A stretch of 37,976 nt of DNA from CAZEDL01 sp964585245 (GTDB lineage: Bacteria; Patescibacteriota; Patescibacteriia; Magasanikbacterales; GWA2-37-8): NCBI GenBank assembly GCA_964585245.1, contig CAZPCV010000006.1, positions 1 through 37,976 on the forward strand, given 5' to 3'. Made by a program: the position numbers and the translations under genes. The notes beneath the pieces are model-generated. The model was not told where the DNA came from, did not search any database, and saw nothing but the letters and a program-made list of their open reading frames with translations. This document shows positions 32,260 to 37,976 of this stretch, one piece after another. Position 1 is the stretch's first letter; each line of letters starts with the position of its first letter.

Positions 32260-33096
32260 TTAAATTACTATCGTCAAAAACAACAGAAAACCAAATACCA
32301 TGTTGATATACGGAAACACCCAATACACTCGGACAATTAAACTGGGTTTCAACAACAAACCCATAATTATTAATGGGTAGACAGCTCCGATCCAGCTTAC
32401 GACAGAAAATTTTAAAACTAACAAGCCTGTTATCCAGCTCACCAGCCATACTGCCCCGCACAGACCCAAGGACTTTTTGCCGCCCAGCATCACGGCAGTA
32501 GTGGTCAGATTGGCCTGACGATCACTCTCGATATCCGGAATGGCTGAGAAAAGATGCATGCCCGCCACCCAGCACCAGGCCGCTATAATGACCGGGTAGC
32601 CCGGCAATTGACCCGTACGCTCGGCATAGGCAATAAAACCGGGCAAGGCATACAGCAGATTGGAAGCGGAATCAAGGAGTGGCCGAGCTTTAAAACGCCA
32701 TGGCGGAGCGCTATAGCCATAACTAAGCAAAAAGAAAAGCACCAAAAGGATTCTCGCCACCACTGATGAAAGAGAAAAAAATATTATTACAAAAAACAAG
32801 CCGCACATCACCAATGTTATTTTCAATTGTTTTAGCTGAGAAAATTGCAGGCGAATTTCTTGAGTGCCTTTTTTTAAATTAAAGCTGTCGGTATCACGGT
32901 CATAAAGATCGTTGATGCCATACAAAAAAATATTGGCGATAACTAAAAAAAATAATAATCCTAGCCAAAAATATGGCGACCAGACGAGCATACGATCAAC
33001 TCCCCCAGCGAGTGATCCTAGCAAAAACGGGCCAGCCAAGTAGAGCCAGAATCGTGGACGAGAAAGAGAAAAAAGAAAAAGAAAATATTTTTTCAT
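32260..33096 (-). CDS. UbiA-family prenyltransferase, probable lycopene elongase
   Basis: This 278-residue protein has about eight or nine membrane segments. The two Asp-rich prenyl-diphosphate motifs are NDLYDRDTD (62-70) and DIESDRQAN (188-196), followed by TTTAVMLGG. Within the UbiA superfamily the position between crtE and arfB in a crt operon with a cruF homologue points to the lycopene elongase branch (CrtEb/LyeJ/LbtBC-like). That branch adds DMAPP-derived C5 units to the ends of lycopene to make C50 carotenoids. Other UbiA substrates (chlorophyll, heme O, menaquinone) have no supporting genes here. Start ATG 33096 overlaps the crtE stop in an ATGA junction, giving coupled translation. 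Family is certain; substrate is inferred from context. Confidence 0.75.
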   Translation of the reverse strand: MKKYFLFLFSLSRPRFWLYLAGPFLLGSLAGGVDRMLVWSPYFWLGLLFFLVIANIFLYGINDLYDRDTDSFNLKKGTQEIRLQFSQLKQLKITLVMCGLFFVIIFFSLSSVVARILLVLFFLLSYGYSAPPWRFKARPLLDSASNLLYALPGFIAYAERTGQLPGYPVIIAAWCWVAGMHLFSAIPDIESDRQANLTTTAVMLGGKKSLGLCGAVWLVSWITGLLVLKFSVVSWIGAVYPLIIMGLLLKPSLIVRVYWVFPYINMVFGFLLFLTIVI

Positions 33097-34154
33097 CGTA
33101 CGCGTTTGAGATTAAAATCTAGTAAACCGTTTAGAATAACGTGTTCAGTTGTGGGAAGCTTCAAACTCTTGAGCAAACGGGAGGCGCTCTGTACCTGGCG
33201 CTCTACCACCTGTTCAATATCATAGCTTATCCCGTATTTATTAATAAGCGATTGAACAAGCTCCAATTGAGAGGTAGTGGGTCGCGGGTTACCAAATATT
33301 TTTTGCAATTGCGATCTTTCTGAAGTAGTCGCTTTATGAAACAAAAAATAGTGATATAGGGTTTTTTTACCTTCGCGGATATCTGCGCCCACACTTTTAC
33401 CAATTGACTCCTCTGTACCAAACATTCCCAGCTCATCATCTTTGATCTGAAAAATAAGGCCTAAACATTCACCGAATTCGTCTAACTTTTTAATGGTAGT
33501 GGTCGGCAAGTGAGTCGTCAAACCCCCTAGTAAAAATGGTAACGAAAAGGTATAGCGGGCAGTTTTATACCGATATAAATTTAGAATTTGTTCAGGGGCG
33601 CGTTTGCCTGGCATGGCGCCGCTAAAAATATCGTCCATTTGAGCAAAACCAACGCTGGTTAGTTCGGAAGCAAAAATTTCCGTAGCCAGCCGCACCAGCT
33701 CCGGGTGTTTTTTGGCAGCACCGGCAATTAATTTAAAACTCAAAAATATTGCCACATCCCCCACACATATTCCCAAGCCCTCACCGACATGCGCTGGGGA
33801 GCGATAAATCGCTTGTTTCGACAAAGCTTCGTACTGTTTATGCATTGATGGCTCGCCCCGTCGAATAGCGTCGCCATCCATAATATCGTCGTGCACCAGG
33901 AGGGCGACCTGCACCAACTCCATTGCAGCTGCCAACCTTAAACAAGTGTCGTCTACTCGTTTCCCGGCCAAACGGTAGGTGAGCACGACGAGACTGCCTC
34001 GCACCATTTTGCCTCTAGCTACCGAGGCCCGCAAACGCCGCAGTGTATCGGCCGACCAGTTGTTTACTGGACTGTAAAGCTTAGCTTGCTTAGCTAAAAA
34101 AGAATCTAAAAAAGGTGCAATTATTTTTTTGGTAGTTGAAAAAAAATCTTTCAT
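33093..34154 (-). CDS. crtE: Geranylgeranyl diphosphate synthase-type polyprenyl synthetase
   Basis: This 353-residue all-helical isoprenyl diphosphate synthase has a first Asp-rich motif DDIMD (89-93) preceded by LLVH. The second is QIKDDELGMFG (Asp239-Asp240), the DDxxG-like variant found in actinobacterial and archaeal GGPP synthases. A small residue (Ala84) five positions before the first Asp permits a C20 product. It condenses IPP with allylic diphosphates to GGPP, the carotenoid precursor. Its ATG overlaps the crtB stop by 4 nt, and its stop overlaps the prenyltransferase start by 4 nt. The chain length is inferred, helped by the adjacent phytoene synthase. Confidence 0.87.
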   Translation of the reverse strand: MKDFFSTTKKIIAPFLDSFLAKQAKLYSPVNNWSADTLRRLRASVARGKMVRGSLVVLTYRLAGKRVDDTCLRLAAAMELVQVALLVHDDIMDGDAIRRGEPSMHKQYEALSKQAIYRSPAHVGEGLGICVGDVAIFLSFKLIAGAAKKHPELVRLATEIFASELTSVGFAQMDDIFSGAMPGKRAPEQILNLYRYKTARYTFSLPFLLGGLTTHLPTTTIKKLDEFGECLGLIFQIKDDELGMFGTEESIGKSVGADIREGKKTLYHYFLFHKATTSERSQLQKIFGNPRPTTSQLELVQSLINKYGISYDIEQVVERQVQSASRLLKSLKLPTTEHVILNGLLDFNLKRVR

Positions 34155-34978
34155 AACATGTTAGCGAGTAAACTGGCGATAATCCTGGCCTTGCCAGGTT
34201 TTACTTTACGTTTAAAAATAATCATTGGGTCTTTTTCGATTACAGCGGCAGTGTAGGCGTACATATCCGCGGCAGTTTTAATAGGAACTAAGCACCGTTT
34301 GGGAATAAAGCCAAACCCGGCTTCACCCTGCCGCTGCCAGGCACGATATCGATCCAGCTCTGACTTTATCAACGCTTTAAATTCAATCTGCCTCGCTAAC
34401 GCAGCTTTTTCGGATACCTCCTCAAAACCAAAGCGGTGGATCACTTCACGGGGCAGATACCGGCGACCTAACGTGATATCTTCGGCAATATCACGAATGA
34501 AATTAATGTATTGAAATGCCCGACCGAGCAGCTGGGCCGATTCGTATGATTCGGATGGTAAATGTAATAATTTAGCCATGACAAGACCAATCACTTCGGC
34601 CGAACCATAGATATATTTGCTCAATTCCTCTAGGGTCTCATAGGGCTGATGATGAGTATCACTCGTCATTACCTCTAAAAACGAATCAATCCATTTCACC
34701 GGAATTCCACGTGTGTTAATTAATTCCACGAATGAGTCAATAATTATATCCCCCGATGCGAATCCCTCAAGCGCTTGATAATATTTATTTTTAAAATCAG
34801 TGAATGCTGTCAGCTGTGCAGGAATACTATCCACATAATCATCGGCTTTTCGGACAAACGCATAAAAAACAAACACGTCATCGCGTACCGACGGCGGGAA
34901 AAATCGACTGGTTAGAAAAAAAGTGGTACTCCCCTTTTTAAAAGTCTGATAGATGCGCGGGTCAATCATAGGCTTCAT
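34151..34978 (-). CDS. crtB: Phytoene synthase
   Basis: From the ATG at 34978 (MKPMIDPRIYQTFKKGS) the product is 275 residues; an ATG at 34969 is also possible. It has the squalene/phytoene synthase Asp motifs: RKADDYVDS early and FIRDIAEDITLGRRYLP late, with SRFFPPSVRDDVFVFYAFVR before the first. It joins two GGPP molecules head-to-head into 15-cis-phytoene. The crtB start overlaps the end of crtI by 17 nt and its stop overlaps crtE. Context with crtI, crtE and cruF makes phytoene rather than squalene or dehydrosqualene the likely product. Confidence 0.9.
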   Translation of the reverse strand: MKPMIDPRIYQTFKKGSTTFFLTSRFFPPSVRDDVFVFYAFVRKADDYVDSIPAQLTAFTDFKNKYYQALEGFASGDIIIDSFVELINTRGIPVKWIDSFLEVMTSDTHHQPYETLEELSKYIYGSAEVIGLVMAKLLHLPSESYESAQLLGRAFQYINFIRDIAEDITLGRRYLPREVIHRFGFEEVSEKAALARQIEFKALIKSELDRYRAWQRQGEAGFGFIPKRCLVPIKTAADMYAYTAAVIEKDPMIIFKRKVKPGKARIIASLLANML

Positions 34979-36434
34979 TAATGGCTGCCGCAACTAATTG
35001 GGATGAAATCAAACACATGGGCATACCGATCCCCGGATGCGTGTATTGGCCGGTATAATAAAGATTGGCGACTTTTTTACTCTGATGTTTGGGGCGGAAT
35101 ACCGCCGTTTGCCGCAGGGTATGACTAAGACCAAGAGCCGTGCCCTGATACGCATTGAACAAGCTTTTGAAATCACGTTGGCTGATTATTTTTTGCACCG
35201 CTGCCCCGTGTAAATTTTCGCCCAAAATTCCTTCTAAATGAACCAGTACTTTTTCGGCATAGGTGGCACGCACCTCATCGGTATCTTCGAGACCCGCAGC
35301 TAACGGCACCAGGATCACCAACGCTTCACCGCCCGGCGGAGCGATAGTAGGATCGGTTTTGGTAGCGCACGACACATAATACGAGGGAAATTCCGGCCAT
35401 TCCGGCGCATCGAAAATCGCGTCAAAATGCCGAACCCAATCATTATCAAAAAATAACGTATGATGTTCCAAGCCTTTAATTTTACGGTCGTACCCCAAAT
35501 ACATCATGAACGCCGAAGGCGCCAGCGTGCGTTTCTGCCAGTATTTCTCCGGATAGGTTTGGTGCTCGGTGTCTAACAGGGCTGTTTCGGTAAAATGATA
35601 ATCCGCATTGGAAATAACAATATCCGCAGATATTTTTTCACCGTTGACCACAACTGAGGTAGCCCGATTATTGACTACAGAAATATGGTCAACCGAAGTG
35701 TTGAATTTAAACTGAGCTCCATATGACCTAGCCAGTTGTTCTAGGGCCTGCACTACCCGGCCGATACCGCCTTCTGGGTACCAGACACCTAAATTAAAAT
35801 CAATATGCGACATAAGCGAGTAAATAGCCGGGGTATTTTTGGGGGCTCCACCCAGAAATACCATGCTGTATTCCAAAATCTTGCGCAGTTTGTCATTCTT
35901 AAAAAAACGGCGGGTATAGGTGTCGAGGCTCTCGAACACGTGGAGCTTGCGCCCCTCGACAAGCATGCGCCGATTAAAAAATTGCAGCAACGAAGTATAG
36001 TCGCGATACAAAAAATCCTTCATGGAAACATCGTATTGGTATTTTGATTGCTCCAAATAACGTTTTAATTGTTCAGCGGACCCGGTTTCTAAACTCTCGA
36101 ACAAAGCCAAGTTTTTGTCTAAGCCGGCTGATAAATCCACATAGTCATTTTTGGCATGATAAATTCGGTACGCCGGATCAAGCCTTCTGAGTTTAAAAAA
36201 ATCTTCTGGCTTTTTGCCAAATTCAGCAAAGAATTTCTCAAATACATCCGGCATCAGATACCACGACGGCCCCATGTCAAAAACAAAACTCTTTTCTTCA
36301 TAGACCATCGCCCGCCCGCCGGACTGACCGTTTTTTTCTAATACCACCACTTCAAAGCCATCACGAGCCAAAAGCGCAGCGGCTGATAACCCCCCAAACC
36401 CGGCTCCAATAATAATTACTTTTTTCTTAGTCAT
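34962..36434 (-). CDS. crtI: Phytoene desaturase (CrtI type)
   Basis: From the ATG at 36434 (MTKKKVIIIGAGFGG) the product is 490 residues. The FAD-binding GAGFGGLSAAALLARDGFEVVVLEKN motif opens the protein, followed by GGRAMVYEEKSFVFDMGPSWY. The C-terminal CrtI signature is YYTGQYTHPGIGMPMCLISSQLVAAAI. CrtI introduces double bonds into phytoene, generally up to lycopene. It is the only desaturase visible here. The GTG at 36458 would only add eight residues overlapping cruF further, so it was not chosen. Its start overlaps the end of cruF by 8 nt. Whether it stops at lycopene or also performs the 3,4-desaturation of C50 intermediates cannot be read from the sequence. Confidence 0.93.
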   Translation of the reverse strand: MTKKKVIIIGAGFGGLSAAALLARDGFEVVVLEKNGQSGGRAMVYEEKSFVFDMGPSWYLMPDVFEKFFAEFGKKPEDFFKLRRLDPAYRIYHAKNDYVDLSAGLDKNLALFESLETGSAEQLKRYLEQSKYQYDVSMKDFLYRDYTSLLQFFNRRMLVEGRKLHVFESLDTYTRRFFKNDKLRKILEYSMVFLGGAPKNTPAIYSLMSHIDFNLGVWYPEGGIGRVVQALEQLARSYGAQFKFNTSVDHISVVNNRATSVVVNGEKISADIVISNADYHFTETALLDTEHQTYPEKYWQKRTLAPSAFMMYLGYDRKIKGLEHHTLFFDNDWVRHFDAIFDAPEWPEFPSYYVSCATKTDPTIAPPGGEALVILVPLAAGLEDTDEVRATYAEKVLVHLEGILGENLHGAAVQKIISQRDFKSLFNAYQGTALGLSHTLRQTAVFRPKHQSKKVANLYYTGQYTHPGIGMPMCLISSQLVAAAINEAYD

Positions 36435-37242
36435 ATAAAAATTTTCCAATTGCCGCACTAAATGAATGACGGTAAAATAATAAAAAAGCTACTCCAGTCA
36501 TAAACGGAACCAATAAATCTTTAAAGAACACGACGCAGAGCCAAAAGAGTAACGAAAAATATAACCCTACTTTTAATTTGGGCAACACATGCGGGGCGTT
36601 AATAATTTTTTTAATCAAAAGCGTGTGCGCAAGCGCCGCACCAATTAATCCGGAAAAAAGCCAACCGATAAAATTCGTGTAGGGCACGCCATAATACCAG
36701 CCTCCACTGGCCCAATGCCACAGATGAAGCGACACTGCCATCGGATCAAGTAGTAAATCAACCCAGACCATATTAAGAGTCGCTAGGAGCCAGATTTTCC
36801 ACCAGACTTTTGAACGGCACGCCGCCAAAGCCGTACATCCCAAGACTAGTGTAGCCCAGGCAAACGGAGTAGTGAGAGGCACGGCATTAAACAACATAAT
36901 ACCGGCCTTATGATCATACCAGAACTGGCCATAGGGGAAACCGGTTTTGACGGCAAACCACTCAATTCCTACGGCCGCTACAGCCAAGCAAGCGAGGCCC
37001 AGAGAAACCTGTCTGGCACTGAGTGCCTTAATGAGTGCAAACTTGGAAGGTAAAAATAACAAGATGCTAAAAATCGTTGAGACCACTGCCAAGTGGGCAT
37101 CAAACGGAATGAACGCCGTAAAGAAGGCGCCGATTAAAATTAACGCATGAATAGCCAGCAAAAAAATCAACCTCAGGTTAAGTGACGATTGAGGCTGAAT
37201 ATTCTGCGATTGGTCTGTAGCTATTTTTTGATATCTTCCCAC
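36427..37242 (-). CDS. cruF: Carotenoid biosynthesis protein CruF (DUF422), probable carotenoid hydratase
   Basis: This 271-residue protein has about seven membrane segments. The DUF422/CruF motifs are visible: GIEWFAVKTGFPYGQFWYD, LFNAVPLTTPFAWATLV, LLLDPMAVSLHLWHW and GGWYYGVPYTNFIGW. CruF-type enzymes hydrate carotenoid psi ends: 1,2-hydration of gamma-carotene in cyanobacteria, and hydration of bisanhydrobacterioruberin to bacterioruberin in haloarchaea. The neighbouring lycopene elongase suggests the second type. It begins with GTG at 37242 and overlaps the stop of an upstream VOC remnant by 22 nt. It is the first crt gene of the five-gene overlapping operon. Confidence 0.82.
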   Translation of the reverse strand: MGRYQKIATDQSQNIQPQSSLNLRLIFLLAIHALILIGAFFTAFIPFDAHLAVVSTIFSILLFLPSKFALIKALSARQVSLGLACLAVAAVGIEWFAVKTGFPYGQFWYDHKAGIMLFNAVPLTTPFAWATLVLGCTALAACRSKVWWKIWLLATLNMVWVDLLLDPMAVSLHLWHWASGGWYYGVPYTNFIGWLFSGLIGAALAHTLLIKKIINAPHVLPKLKVGLYFSLLFWLCVVFFKDLLVPFMTGVAFLLFYRHSFSAAIGKFLYD

Positions 37243-37345
37243 AAGCCAATTACATTACCTTCGGTATCGCTGACATAGGCGTAGTATTCTGGTAATAATA
37301 CCTTTAATTTAGGCTTATTACAAGACAATTCACAACAATTAAGGT
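37221..37345 (-). pseudogene. Remnant of a VOC (glyoxalase-fold) family gene
   Basis: In the gap between the SRPBCC gene and cruF, one frame on the minus strand reads to a TAG at 37221-37223 and ends YAYVSDTEGNVIGLWED, the typical C-terminal strand of VOC proteins (DxEGNxxGLWE). Upstream of about 37295 the frame turns into LFKHLNCCELSCNKP, which is not VOC-like, and there is no ATG. The TTG at 37376 lies inside the preceding gene. It appears to be the last piece of a gene mostly deleted next to the carotenoid operon; a short real Cys-rich peptide cannot be excluded. Confidence 0.5.
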
Positions 37346-37347
37346 GT

Positions 37348-37764
37348 TTAAATAGTGTCTGTCGGCTCTTGTTCAACGTGTTTTTTAAAATTATCTAAAA
37401 TTGCTTGCCACCCAGACCGCTGCATCTCTTCGGAATTTTCCTGCTCTGGGTCGAATGATTCGATAATTCGCACCCCTTCTGGTATCGGCTCAAATACTAT
37501 CTTGGCTTTGCGGTCACCAAATTCATACTCAATTAAGGAACCCTCTTGTACGTTGGTATACATGCCAGCCATATCAAACGACATGCTTTTGTCTTTGGCC
37601 GCCATCAGTGTTTTAAATTTTCCACCGATCCGTACGTCATTCTCGGCACTGGGAGCTTCCCAATCATCCGAGGCAAAGCACCATTTTGTAATATGTTCAG
37701 GCTCGGTCCAACAGGCCCACACTTTTTCAATCGGAGCATTAATGATAGTTTGGACAGTAATCAT
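37348..37764 (-). CDS. SRPBCC/AHSA1-domain protein
   Basis: This 138-residue protein has the Bet v1-like fold of the AHSA1 group: TVQTIINAPIEKVWACWTEPEHITKWCF at the start, GGKFKTLMAAKD and YEFGDRKAKIVFEP in the sheet, and the C-terminal helix QRSGWQAILDNFKKHVE. These proteins form a hydrophobic cavity that can bind lipids or other small ligands; many bacterial members have no known role. It precedes the VOC remnant and the carotenoid operon on the same strand, so it may be co-transcribed with cruF. A link to carotenoids is speculative. Upstream, only weak -10-like sequences (TATTAT at 37779-37784) are visible. Confidence 0.88.
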   Translation of the reverse strand: MITVQTIINAPIEKVWACWTEPEHITKWCFASDDWEAPSAENDVRIGGKFKTLMAAKDKSMSFDMAGMYTNVQEGSLIEYEFGDRKAKIVFEPIPEGVRIIESFDPEQENSEEMQRSGWQAILDNFKKHVEQEPTDTI

Positions 37765-37822
37765 AGTTAAAAAATTAAATAATAGTCTAAATTAAATTTC
37801 TGTAACACTATGCGATTTAGCA

Positions 37823-37976
37823 TTATTTTTTCCAACTTTCGTACAGGTAATAAATGAGCGTTCCAAACAAAATCAGAGGCGATATTGTCATGCCAATTAC
37901 ACCTAATAACAACCCAAAGCTGCCCAAGCGCCACGACGGGTTATACACATAGAGTAAAATAGGCAGACTAAGAATG
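37823..37976 (-). CDS. Membrane protein, C-terminal part (cut by the right edge)
   Basis: The last 50 residues of a protein are readable, ending in a TAA at 37823-37825. They contain two hydrophobic segments (LSLPILLYVYNP and a longer one with FGLLLGVIGMTI, SPLILFGTLIYYLY) and a short ESWKK tail. This is clearly membrane-embedded. No family can be assigned from this fragment. It is on the same strand as the carotenoid operon, 58 nt upstream of the SRPBCC gene. Confidence 0.6.
   Translation of the reverse strand, partial: ILSLPILLYVYNPSWRLGSFGLLLGVIGMTISPLILFGTLIYYLYESWKK

Noticed and set aside
1..37976. tRNA, rRNA, CRISPR arrays, transposases or attachment sites
   Set aside because: None was seen: gaps are short and contain no cloverleaf, regularly spaced repeats or transposase motifs. 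The only unexplained repeat is at 31606-31787.

Overview
The window looks like a chromosomal segment of a candidate-phyla-radiation (Patescibacteria, probably Parcubacteria-like) bacterium. This is inferred from the mix of protein types: a DUF5667 protein paired with a small ECF sigma factor, a PEGA-domain protein, a GrpE with a CxxC near its N-terminus, a short HrcA, a YidC without periplasmic domain, divergent MurA, and HlyD/RND proteins with unusual insertions. No 16S rRNA is present, so the assignment is not proven. The code is standard: TGA is used as a stop (crtI, crtB, crtE, sigma factor). Genes are tightly packed, often with 4-nt ATGA overlaps. Clear sigma70-type promoters (TTGnnn, 17 nt, TATAAT/TATACT-like) occur in most divergent gaps.

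Layout. 1-5874: surface-polysaccharide genes (a GT4 cut by the left edge, DUF2304, GT2, a UDP-glucuronate decarboxylase-like epimerase, a polyprenyl-phosphate sugar transferase) with a secreted subtilase among them. 5871-16198: housekeeping and envelope genes (pyrG, rplI, era, a CtpA-type protease, murA, a PEGA protein, RNase H, an ECF sigma factor with a DUF5667 partner, dnaJ). 16218-22167: a heat-shock region (hypothetical, dnaK, hsp20, grpE, hrcA) whose promoter carries a CIRCE-type operator. It is interrupted by a queuosine-precursor transporter, queF and a membrane-anchored hypothetical. 22187-24775: a truncated SPFH protein, yidC, a 66-residue protein and an EEP-family hydrolase/nuclease. 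24857-31538: an ABC-F ATPase, then an HlyD-type adaptor and an RND pump whose promoter is embedded in the ABC-F terminator. 31590-31800: a GC-rich non-coding element with five nested inverted repeats. 31842-37764, all on the minus strand: SRPBCC protein, VOC remnant, cruF, crtI, crtB, crtE, ubiA-type lycopene elongase, arfB. A membrane protein is cut by the right edge.

The most notable system is the five-gene overlapping operon cruF-crtI-crtB-crtE-ubiA. Its gene content matches a route from isoprenyl diphosphates through GGPP, phytoene and lycopene to C50 carotenoids of the bacterioruberin type, which would be surprising in a small-genome CPR bacterium. No crtD-like second desaturase is visible. 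Next to it lie an efflux pair adapted in unusual ways (a beta-rich domain inserted in the adaptor hairpin, an extra membrane hairpin in the pump, and no TolC in the window) and a probable structured RNA or repeat element.
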